Positions 38,021 to 50,600 of a stretch of 64,000 nucleotides of DNA are shown piece by piece. Position numbers and translations under genes: made by a program. Position 1 is the first letter of the stretch; every line of letters begins with the position of its first letter. The notes beneath the pieces are model-generated. The model saw only the letters and a program-made list of their open reading frames with translations, did no database searches and had not been told where the DNA came from. The stretch lies in contig OX637350.1 of the NCBI GenBank assembly GCA_951799405.1, positions 5,689,852 through 5,753,851 on the forward strand. Direction: 5' to 3'. Source of the DNA: Agapetus fuscipes. Taxonomy: Eukaryota > Arthropoda > Insecta > Trichoptera > Glossosomatidae.

Positions 38021-39013
38021 ACACCGGTCAGAGGGAGTGAATATCTAATTGTTTGATTGCACTTTTGGTTTTTAGTAATATATTAAATTATGCCAGGGAG
38101 GCTATATTTATCACAATCAATAAAAATAATAAAACTAAGTGGAAAGGCTGGATTCAAAAAGGTTTCTTACGGTGTGCGAGCACACTGAAAGCAGACTATT
38201 GTACTGTGATGTTTCTCAAAATAGCCACTTACAAAATACATAATATCTCCATACTTACACTTTATTAGGAAATGAAACATCTACGTAAAGCGTAAAACAA
38301 TGATTTATTACTCTAAGAATCATGAGTCGCTGATGAATAAAAGCCAAAGGCTGATGCTTCTCTTATCAACATTCACCTTACAGTTCTGCCAATATGCTTG
38401 TACCACAATCCAAAGCTGATTACAAAAGCATTACCTTATGTTTATATTGTGTACTTCTAGCAAACATTTCAATTCATGTTGATCGGTAAAAAAACTTGTG
38501 GATCTACAAAATCGTTCTCATTAAAAATTTCTACTTTTGACTGGAGTTTTTACAATTTCTCTCTAAATATTTGGTATGCATTCAGTCCCTTTAACCAAGT
38601 CATTCATGTAATGAACTACATTTCGTTTCATATCTAGGAAGTACTATTATTAGACATGAGAGGGTCAGTAAGGTTATGGAGCATTAGTAGGGATTAGTAC
38701 TGTTTTATAAAGGACAGGAATAATTCACTTGGAAAGGGCACCTCAACATTTCTGGTGGTAAAACATTCTCCTAAAAATTAAACATATTTGTTTAGTAGCA
38801 CCTTCTATTATTTAACGAGTCTGAGAGAAAATGTAGGAGCACAGCAGTCACATCATGTAAATTTGCATTCCAAAGCCAAATATGAGAAATTATTATATTT
38901 TTGGTATAGTAGGAAAAGACATTCAGGAATATTTCATAACTTTACATGGTACTAGTAACGAGTGAAACTAGCCGAGACTGACAACTCGTGGGGTTGGGGA
39001 GCGCTTCATCTCT

Positions 39014-42000
39014 TCAACTCTCATCTGTAAATGAAAAAGCAAACAACACATTTCAAATCAATATTCAATTTATCATAACAGCAGCGATTTGAAAATTGTG
39101 ATTGTTAGTTTAGTGTTACCTCTGTTGCCACCGACAATGATGGATTTGCGCTTGTTGTCAGGAAGTACAGGCCGCACAGCATTGCTCGCCACCAAAGGAC
39201 CTTGTCCAGCTCGAATGGGCTTGGCTGGAAAATTTCACCTTATATATATTAATGGTATCTTGACTATTTGTAACTAAGCTACACATATAGTGTAACATCT
39301 TGCCTACATTATCCCTGAAGGGGTCGCATGTGGCGATTCGGGACCTATTTATTTTTACGGGTAACAGGGCTGGCCTCACACCAACCACTTCAATCGAAGT
39401 AGGGGTTTCCCAGCTCCCGAGGGGGCTGATTCTCATTTCTTGTGAAGGCTGAGTACACCTTGCCGGCATTTGGGTTTGAAATAAACACCGAAACGGGAAA
39501 TCATTTCTGACACCCTCGGTGGGGATCGAACCCTTGCTCTCAGAATAGAATGCAAGCATTCCACCAACTGAGCTATCAACCGGACTTTTTATGAGCTTGG
39601 TCGTCGCTACAAAGCCCCAATTCTCAAGCAAGACCCAGTTGCTGTAAGGCTGGATGGACCTTTGATGACCGGTCATTGGTAAAGGTTTATGAATTTTCAA
39701 CCCAGCAAAGAGCATATTTGTATATTTTTTGTGACTAAATTCCAATTACTCGAGAACTGAAATCTATTTATTGTTTACTTACCAATTTGTGCTTGCGGCC
39801 CAAGGCGAACTCTGCTCTTCTGCCGGACAGCCTCCCGAATGCGATCAACTTCATACTGGTAGCGCTTGCGATCTCGCATGGCGCCCTCTTTAGCTTCCTA
39901 AAGCGAAAACAAAAAATATTAATTACTTTGTAGTAAACATGTGCAATTTCTCAACACTACTTTCAAATTGAAAGTACAAAATAAAAATATTCAGTTTGCT
40001 CTTTAGACAAAACCCATGATAAATTTGCCATTTTGTTTAAGCATAGCTAATAGAAGTATCCTTGTATTGTTCTCCTTCATAATTCTTACTTTGCCCTGTA
40101 TTATGCTGTATTAGTAAAATCTAGGATACAGTGACTTGAGAAGCTGGCATTCAATCATTGTAACTGGATAGCATAATTTTTTTGTTCATTAAATAATGTG
40201 GTATTTTTAAAACATGTGTAACATCTGGACTTAACTAAAAATAACTTGAAATGACTCATTCTTTTGCTCTCCTATGAAGCAATACATTAACTCATCAGTA
40301 TTTTTGCCTCTACAATGACGATGAACTACATTTGTACCAATGTAGTTCATCAACATTGTATGTTTGAAGGAATCCTGTGCGGGAGACTTGCCAGATTTTA
40401 GATAGTTTGGGGGCTTACAACATTTGGTACTATTGGTAGGGTGGCAATGATGTACTAGTCTTTTGTAGCAGAGGTGTTAGATAATATAATGGTTAGGGGT
40501 TTAACAGTTAATGCTTCAGTAATCAGTAGGAATGGGTTCGGTTCAGAGCCAAAAAAAAAAAAAAAAATTAAAACATGCTCTCTGCTTTTTATCAAAGAGC
40601 AGTTACAAAAGGTCACTTCAAGCTTCCAGCAATTGAAATTGGTGATTAGCATAGGGATGATCAAGCCTACATTTCTTCCTATCCTTACATACCTCTTTCA
40701 ATTCATTCATATCCATCACCTTTTTCATGCATTTTCTTCTTTTACGCTCGCTTCGTATATCCCATTCATTCACAATCTCCTCAATCTGATCACTCCTGAT
40801 GTGTTATCCATATAAAAATAATGTTCACCAAATAAATGATAAGAATAATATTAAAAAGTATTGACCTTGAGAGCTGTCTCTAGAGCCTTGACCCTGTCCA
40901 TGGTGGCGCGCAGTCTCTTCTCCAGCTTGGGCAGCTCGCAGCGCAGATCGGCGTTGTCCCGCACCAGCTGCTTGTGCACCTTGGTGAGCTGGTCCAGGTT
41001 CCTCTCCAGGAAGGTGATCTTCTGCTTCTGCGCTAGGGAGCCTCCTTCTTCCTCACCCTCCTCGGAGGTCACAGACTTCTTGATGCGAGCCTAATCAAAC
41101 AATATACACATTGGGTTGATGCACTGAAATAATGTAAACAATAAAAAAAGATGAACTCTTATGAATGGAGTTGAAATATTCCAATATTCCCTCAGTATGG
41201 AGAAATCACACGTCTAGGTGGCTGATGGTCCTTAGCAACCAAAATCAAAATGCAGAATGCTAATTGGTTAGTAATCCAAAGAGGTGATACAAAAAAAAAA
41301 AACCAGAAGCGCTATTCTGCTAAATTCCTTACACTTTGGATATCCATACAAATTGGAGATTGCTAGCGCTTGCGAAAGAACTCCATAGATAAAAAATCAC
41401 AGTACACCTTATTTTTGGACAAGAATCGCCAGCTCATCGCTTTAAGGTCGTAAGAAATTAAGCAGAATAGCACTTCAGGAATTTTTGTTCTGATGGTTCC
41501 AAGGGCTTGATAAGCCTACTCTTCAATATTGAGCACTCGGATAAGTAGGAGCAATACTTGGACTATTCAAAATGTATTCACATATAAGAATGTAGATTAG
41601 TAGATTTGAAGAAGCAATTAGTTCCTCACCTGCAGATCTTGCACGAAGAGCTTCCTCAGGTTGTGCAGGGTCTGCAGCTCCTTAGCCACGGTGTCTTCCA
41701 GTCCCTTGAGATCGGCTCTGGCTTGCTTCTGCCGCTCCACGCTCATGCTGCACACAACACACACACGTTATCCCCCCTGTCCCCCGCCCGCCGTGTCCCG
41801 TCTCCCATCCATATTCACTCCTCAGTGTCTGGGTGAGTGCCCCTTCTCTCTGTTCCCACTCACAACATGTTCTCAGATTTGCATTCCGCTCGTTGACTGT
41901 TTACTTTAGTCACGTCAGTAATTTTTCAGGGAAATGAATATGAACGGGAGTCATGTAGGACATAACGAGTCTAAATAAAAGAATAAAAATAATGCAAAAC

Positions 42001-44642
42001 AAAAATACAGACGATGGAGTTCTACAAAAATATGCAATCAAAACTACTTGTTATAAAAATACTTCATTCTTTTAGTATAGCCTTTTGCTTTCAAAGGATG
42101 TAGAAACAATGTATAAAAATACTTTCTGAATCCATTTCATATAAAATAATTTGTTTTCTTAATTTACAAATAAAACAAATTTATCGAGTAGCGCTTCCAG
42201 TGACCACTGAGCAAACTTGTAGAAGTACAATGTTAAAGAGAACACACTTATTTATCCTAACATTAAAATATGATTGTGAAGGTTGAGGGGGATGCTCATT
42301 GAATACAAAGTTAAATAAATATTGCTGAGAGATATGTTTCATGAATTAATGTTTTACAAAAGCTTACTCGTTACTCTACAAGTTTACATCAACTCCGCAA
42401 CTAACCATTTAGTGAAATATAAATGCAACTTAACAATTTAAAAAGTAGAAAGGTGGCTTTGGTCCTTAGCTTGTAATATTGTTGGTATTATCCATCCTAA
42501 CAATACAATTAGTGAATCCATCACATTATATAACTTTCATTATGTAATTGAGAATTCATATTAATTATTATTTTATAATTAGGGGTGCAAACAAACAATA
42601 AGCTAACATAACAAATGCAACATTTGATAAATCACAAATGAATTAACGTTTCATAAAGAAACACAGTCTTTTAACCAAACATCCGATGTCATCAGATGTT
42701 CTATCCTTTCCTACTTACAATCTATTTACATGGGAGATTCTCCTCCTATTTACATGCTTACAATGATTTGTACTTCAACAAGAACTTAAAGGAAATGACA
42801 ATAATACTGATAGAAGACCTAATCATACACTGGAATATTCAACAAAATGAAATGCTTACAAAAAGTAACATTTCCACTTCATGACAAAGAATACTATAAT
42901 TATTGTCTAACGCTTTCAAGCATTACCTCTAGGAACAAGTATATGGTACAGGTCATATACTCATATTTACTATTTACAACAGTCAACAGGCTACTAACCA
43001 TGTCACTAGTAACAGGACAACAATATGGTAATACTTAGTATACACCCTTTGGTAGCTTGTTATCAAAATATATATCTGCATACACAAAGGTGGCGAGGAC
43101 TCAACAAAAAACAGAATGAAATCAAACCATAATGATGATGTGGGGACAACGATGAGTAATCAAAATCATAGTGACGGAGATGAGCAGGTGGATGTGCAGG
43201 GGGTGGAGGTGGCAGGGGGGGAGCAGGGCGAGGAGGCGAGGGAGTTCCTTCTTTTCAGGTCGCTCTTTGTTCAAGTTGGCCAGCTCGGTGTTGGCCGAGT
43301 CTTTTTGATATTTGTCCATGATCACCTTGGAGCGGGTAGGCGATCGGAAAAGCACAAATCTGTTGTCTGTGGCACTGTTTGCAGGGCTACTCGATAATGT
43401 TTTTAAGGATTGTATTTCGAAGGCTACCGACATGAGTTCCTGCAGCTTGGATGACTTGTCGGCTTCCTCTTGCTTGAGTTTGTCGTAGTCGCCCTGCAGC
43501 TGGTCGCGGGCAAGGCTCAGCTTCTGGTTTTGTCTGGAAGCAAAAAACTCAACATGAAAATTTAATCTCTTTTTATACAGAACTAGCTGTACCCTTCCAC
43601 GTTTTACGCATCCCCAAGGCTCAGTCCCTTAAAATGGAAACTAAAGGACGTCTCTTCATCATGTCATAATTATGAAAAAAAAAAAACCATCCTCAAGGTT
43701 TTAATATTAATGTTTATTTCAATATGGTCTCTTTCTGTTGGGTGGTTTCAGAATTTACTGATCGGGTTGCTGTGAAACTGCAAATAATGAACTGTTTATT
43801 ATTTGATTGGCACCAAACTCACAGAAACTATCGCAAAAATATTTTACATGTTTCCTGAAAATTTTGTTAAAATCAGATGAGCGGTTTAGGAGTTCACAGG
43901 GAACATACATACACACATCCTATTTTACATTTGAGAAAATGTCATTATGCTGGAGAGATGTTTTCCGGGATCTGTTGCCATGGTCTATGGGAGCTGGAGC
44001 TTGTCATAATGACATTGTTAGAGAATGAAAATCAGGGGAACGTACTCTTTGATTTCCTTGGCGACCTCATTGGCGGCATGCAGCTCATCCCTGAGGGCAG
44101 CGAGCTGAGCCTGGTGGGCCCCACGCAGTTGCTCCACCTGCTGCTCCAGCGCTGCCCGCACTTCTCCCGCTGCCTGCTGCTCAGCTCCTGCCGCTGATAC
44201 CTATACAACATCATCAAATAATACAGTAGAGCCTCGTTAATCCGAACCCCTAAAAACACAGGAAGGTTCGGATTATAGTATGGGACAAATTCTATGGAAG
44301 TCTATAATCTATAATCTCTATAATCTAAGTTGCAAGGATATATTAATTTAAAGCTCTCAGATGTATGCCCACAAACCAACAAGTGTAGTTCGCGCTTACA
44401 AATGCTGAATGTGTACTTACAAATAAAATCCAAACCTCAAATGAACATAAGCCCCACAACTTTTGCCGACCTTCCCTGAAACAGGGGTGACATTGGCAAA
44501 GTGAACCATTTTTTACAGTATGGGTGGTCAGCCTCATACCAACCTATAAGTCAAGGAATATGAATAATAAATTACATTTAAATATAAAAAAGAACAAAAC
44601 CTTACAAAGAAATCTATACAAAAAAAGTCAAAAATTTCCTAT

Positions 44643-44683
<41 letters not shown>

Positions 44684-47600
44684 AAGTGAAAAATAAAAAA
44701 TTGGGATTTGATTGTGTTTTATGAATTTAAGCAATCTTCGATTGTAATTCAAATGAAAACAAAGCCACAAATATTTTATATTGTCCTACATATTTCCTTC
44801 TGCATACTACTTTGAAATAAGAAAATCTAGATTGACTTTTGCTTTGATTTGTCATTTTTTTGGGAAAAAAACATCACTTGGCAATCGTCGCAGCAACAAT
44901 GTGTCCTGACTTGACACGCCGTTTTCGTCAGCCCATCGAATGCATTTGTTGAATGCCTCCACAGCCTCAGCATGGCTTATTATCTTGCGAGATCGTTCGG
45001 ATAACCGCGATCAATGGATTAGGCAGGGTTCGGACTAGCGCGGCTCTACTGTACTCATATCATCAAACAGTATCCCGAGCATATAACATTTTGTAAATCA
45101 AAAATGTATGAAATATACGATGGCATATCCACCTTGATGTAAGTCATAACATAAATTAATGAATGTTAGTGTACCTGGTTAGCAGCCTTGAGTTTGGCGC
45201 ACTCCTCCCGCAGCGTGTCGGCCAGGTCCTCCAGGGCCCTCTTCTTGGTCTCGGCCTCCTTCACCGCCTCTGTGAGGGAGCGGGCGCGGGCGTCTTGCTG
45301 GGACACCTGCAGCCTCCACTCTGCCAGCTCTCGCTCATACTCCACAACCTGAACAACATTACATACACATATATATATATATCAACGGTTAAAAGGAAGT
45401 ATGTCATTTTGGTCAAAACTGAGTTATGAACGCTATCCTACTTAAAAAATTCCGCTCTTTCTAATGCGCTAATTCCCATAGCTCTACGATGATTTTTGTT
45501 TTTGTTTATGCCTAAGGAAACAACTGCATTTTCAAAGTATGGATTTGGTGTAACTTGACAAGATTTTGGCCTTTTTTCTCCTAAAGGCGCTTGTGACATA
45601 AAAAAATCGTAAAACCACATTACTAGGAATGCCAATAAATGCCTTTATTTTTTTAATTTTAGAGCTGTTTTGATTATAACAATGTGATAAAAAATAAAAA
45701 GTTTACAGATGAGATATTATGAGATAGGTGCCCTTTTCATGCTCCTTTAAAAATGCTAACAGATTCCATATTCCTCACTCTGGGTGGCAATCTGTTTCAC
45801 TCCATTGGTCCCACAATCCAGAATGGACAGTACCCAAAATTAGTGCATATTTGACAGTGAGGCTGCATCAACCTGACAGCACCAATCTCCACAGCCCTTA
45901 GTGTATGCCCCCTCACACTCAACTTAACGGAGGATAACATGTCTGCCGGATATGACGTTGCCATACCATTTAGGGCTATAATACCACCAAACACACACGA
46001 TAGACTACCCTCTCAAGAAAATAAAGACACTGTACTTTCAAGGGCAGAGTTGTGTGAGAGAATTTGGACATCCCATCCCAGTTGCTTTTTAGACAGGCCA
46101 ATATATAATACATTCATGTCAGCGCTCTGTTCAACAAATCAAAACCCCAGCAAAACTACAGACCAATTAAATTACTCACCTTCTTGTTGGAGTCTGCAGC
46201 TGATACCTCAAGCCCCTGACATTTCTGCACAAGGTTCTTAACATCACTCTTCATTTTGCTGATGTACAATCGAGCTACAGTGAATTCTTCTTCTAATTTG
46301 CCCACATTGTCAGCGTTGATCTAAAAATTAATTTACAAAGAATATAAATTAGTTAACAGGAATAACACCTTTGGCCATTAAAAAAGTACTTTTTCTACTC
46401 CCATTTGGTAATTTACTAATTACTAAACGGCTAACGCTATCACAATGCTATACATTTCCACACACGTTGCGTAATGTTACATTACGCAACTGATAACGGT
46501 GTTGAAATGAAAATGTGCGCATGCGCATTGTCAGAAATGGAACCATTTTTGAATTTCGAGTATCAATCTTGTATGAGGCTATCCTTCTAAGCGACCGATA
46601 ACAAACTATAATTGGCCGTTTCCATAGCAACCACGTTTAAACGTCAGCCATTACATGAATATTTTCAATTTATTGATAGTACCTCCCCACTATGTTCAAT
46701 CTTTGTTCAAATGAAAATTAATATATTTTATGTGTAGTCAAAAAAAAATTGTTAATAGTGTAGTAATTCATCAATTTTATTTATCAAAATACTCCAAATT
46801 GTAGCTTTCTTTTTTTCGAAGGAAAACAGAAGGTTTGAAAGTAAACAATGCAAAATATTTGTACCGCAAAAAAAAAAACAAACTTAAACAGTTACTTGGC
46901 TAATAGGTCGGTATGAAGTTGACTATCTATGTTCTAAAAACTTGGTTCACTTTGCCAATGACACCCCTGCTTCAGTGGTTGCAGGGCTTATGTTTATTTG
47001 AGTTTTGGGTTTGAATATTAACCCTTATATGCGGCATGTACAAACGCAACCTTATATGTGTCTGCTTGTGGGCATAAATTTAAAATGAATCCCAAATGTA
47101 ATATATCTTTGCAGATTAGATTAGATAATCGAGGGGAATGATACATTACACGGTTTGACAAAGGTGGGGCTTTAATTACTTCAAATGGACGAGTACAGTA
47201 TTATGACTATTATTTACTATTTTGTTATTTATTTCATGGTCGTAGAAAAAGTATTGTATGCCGCTGCACGTAAATAGTCTTTTTCTACTCCCATTTGGTA
47301 ATTTACTAATTACAAAACGGCTAACGCAATCTCAATGCCATACATTTCTACACCCGTTGCATAATGTTACATTATGCAACCGGTAACCGTGTTAAAATGA
47401 ACATGTGCGCATGCGCATTGTCAGAATTGGAACCATTTTTTAATTTCAAATGTCAACCTTGTATGGGGGTATGAAGACCTGTCAATCCAAGATGGCCGCA
47501 AGCGATCAGCTGATTAGGCTTCATACAATATTAGTGATATTCGGTAGGTAGGAATTACCGTGGTGATGAGACTTTCAGCCCTGTTCAGATGAAAATAAAT

Positions 47601-50600
47601 AAGTATATTTTATGTGTAGAGTCAAATAAAAATTGTTAATAGTGCTAAAATTTATCGAATTTATTTATCGGATTGCTCCAAATAAAGCTTTCCTTTTTTC
47701 AATGGAAAATAAAAGGCTTGAAAGGAAAACAATACAAAAAATTTCACCGCAAAAAATAAACAAACTCAAAAAGTTACTTGGTTAATAGGTGAGTATGAGG
47801 TTGATCACCTATGCTGTACAAATTTGGTTCACCTGCCAATACAACTGCAGGGCATATGTTTATTTGAGTTTTGGGTTTGAATGTTTAAGCTTATATGCAG
47901 GATGTAAAAGCGCGACCTTATACATATGTGTCGGCTTGTGGGCATGAATTCAATATGAAACCTAAATATAATTTATTTTTACAACTTAGGTTAGATTAGA
48001 TAATCGAAGGGAATGATAAATCACACGTTTTGACAAAGGTAAGGTTTTAATTACTTCAAATGGACGAGTACATTATAATGACTATTATTCACTATTTTGT
48101 TAATTCTCTCATGGTCGTAGAAAAAGTATTGTATGCCACTGCACGTAATTAGTCTTTGTAACACTCGTGCTTTCTATTGTGCCATTCGGCTGCGCCTCAT
48201 GGACAAACTAGCACTCGTGTTAAAAAGACTATCATTACTTGGCAGTGGCATAAATAACTATTGTAACACTCTTGCTGTCTATTGTGCCATTCGGCTGCGC
48301 CTCATGGCACAAACTAGCACTCGTGTTACAAAGACTATCATTACTAGGCAGTGGCATAAATAACTATACTGTAATTTTTTTTACATTTTATCATGCTAAA
48401 GGACATAGTTTGAAAAGCAAGAAGTACCTTGAGCTCATTCTCAGCGCCCCCCACAGCGATCCCAATGTCTCCCAAGTCCTTGAGTAGGTTGGTCAGCATC
48501 TCTGCTAGCCGCTTCTTCTGATGCGCAGCCATGTCTCTAATCTGGGTGAGTTCACTAGTTGTTGTGTTCAAGGAAGACTAGAATACAAAATTTTATACAA
48601 TAAATTTTATTTAGTGATTCACATTGTTCAATAATGAGGTTTACGAAGCACATATAATAATCATACCTGCTTGAGTTGAAGATCTTCTTGCATTTGTTCA
48701 CACTCCTTATTCTTGGCATCAACCTCCTGACTCTTCTGATCATAGTTAACAGCCAGCTCTTCGAGGGCCTGCAGAACTTCTTTTACCTCTTCCTTGGCAG
48801 ATTCATTCTCCTGCTGGATGCGGTTCATCTCACCTTGCAACGATTCATAATCTCGCCTGAAACCAAAATCGGTTTATGAAAAGGATATAAGAATAGTAGA
48901 ACAATTATTTGGGAGTTCATTAGATAGCCAAGTAATTACCTGGTGCATGCAATGAGTTCCTCTTGCTCCAGCATCTGGTCCTTGAGTTTCTCCACAAGCT
49001 GTGACTGTTGGTTGATCTCTTCATCCTTCTCATCCAGTTGCTGGTACAAAGATTCCAATTTGGCTGCATCCACATCTCCTCCAGGTACGGCAACTGCCGG
49101 CAGCTCCTAAATACACACATTCATCATAAATAAATAATTTCTTTCAGCAATTGTGTCCATCGAGAGTATTCATTACTTACGGGCACGACTGGTTTTTCTT
49201 CAATAATGGAAGTGACCGGAGTGACAGCCTCCAGCTCTTGAAGATTAACTTGTTCTTCTGGATTGACAGTCTCTCCCTGTCGCCATCTGCTCAACTCAGT
49301 TTCCAGTTTCTCCACCTGGAAATCCACGAGGAAACCAAAACAAAAACCATGATTAATGTGTTGGAGAAGGCACTCAACAAAAAATCTTCAAATATGAAAT
49401 GTAAACATATTTTAGAATATGCAGATATATTTGAGAAAATCTCACCTTGCCCTTGAGACGTCCAACCTTTTCCTTTTCACGCTCGTAGCGCCGCTTCCAT
49501 TCTTCGGCAGTCAGCTCCTCGTTCACGCATACAACATTCTTAACGGTCTTGGCTCTAAAACACAAACAAATCTCATTAATATTTTGTACTGAAATCATTT
49601 GTAGTATTTCTATTCACAGATATTTGGATAAAATCCAATGCAGGATGATACAACAATATTTAATAGTGACCTTTTTCCGAAATCAAGAGTAGACTTGGTT
49701 TCAGACTCGTTGAAGGAAGCGGGGGAGCAGCAGATGACGATGGTTGTGCGAGCGTTGCCTCCCAGGGACTCCTGCAGGATACGAGTCAGCTTGGAGTCTC
49801 GATAAGGAATGTGAGTCTTGTTACCGTCTGCCAGGGCTGAGATGACATTGCCAAGGGCAGACAGGGATTTGTTGATGTTCTTCGCTTCATCGAGAACTGT
49901 ACCTTCTGCACCTGTTTTCGAAACCTAAAAATCACGTTAAAAAATTACCATATTTTTGTAAATCATAAATTACTTAATAAGAAAAATGATGTAGAATGAT
50001 TCAACACAATACTTTTTCAGATCCCGCCAAATCCACAAGGTATAGTTTTCCTGATAATTTCTTTTGGTTTTCCAGATTTTCTTGTTTCACATTGATGAGA
50101 AAAACAGAGTGAGATCTTGATGAATGTTCATTCATATCTGTAAAGAAAAATCACATTGATTATTCATATATTTAGCTGAAAGATACATAATCTACACGCT
50201 ATTGCAACAGTATTATTCAACATTAGATGACACCAGCAAGTCCATTGTTTTTCTGTAAAATGAGGGTAGACAGAATTTGTAGTTTATGCTGTACTTACTA
50301 GTAACTGCAATATGTCGATTGGACTTTCCTTCCTCTATAACCTCAAACACTTCTTCTGGACTTGAAACAAATCTCTCTGTTGCTCCTTTCACAAATGGTA
50401 CTCGGTTTTTGTCTTCGTGAACACTTAAATTAACCTTTGAGACTGAAAACACACAAATTGTATTAATAAAATATTTTCCCATTTTATAACACTGAAAATG
50501 AAACAACGTCAAGCAAACAGTTACCATCGAGAAGGTCTCTAATTTTGTCCATGTATATTTCGAAATATGAAACCTTGATGTGGAATTCAAGATTTTCTTC

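Larger units (their letters stand above)
35100..39013 (-). other. Gene-free block, probable long Khc 3'UTR
   Basis: Nearly 4 kb with no convincing ORF on either strand, and few repeats compared with its surroundings (one foldback at 37219-37373, one 28-bp tandem array at 37930-38020). It directly follows the Khc stop codon. A minus-strand AATAAA at 35690-35685 is a candidate cleavage signal; others exist. Extent of the UTR is inferred. Confidence 0.4.
46389..48153. repeat. 890-bp tandem duplication in Khc intron 11
   Basis: 46389-47278 and 47279-48153 align along their whole length (CTTTTTCTACTCCCATTTGG at both starts; CGTAGAAAAAGTATTGTATG near both ends). Each unit has a TGCGCATGCGCA palindrome and a family-A repeat. 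Confidence 0.85.

Noticed and set aside
39500..39590. Possible minus-strand tRNA gene
   Set aside because: It is the head of a family-C SINE with the standard body behind it.
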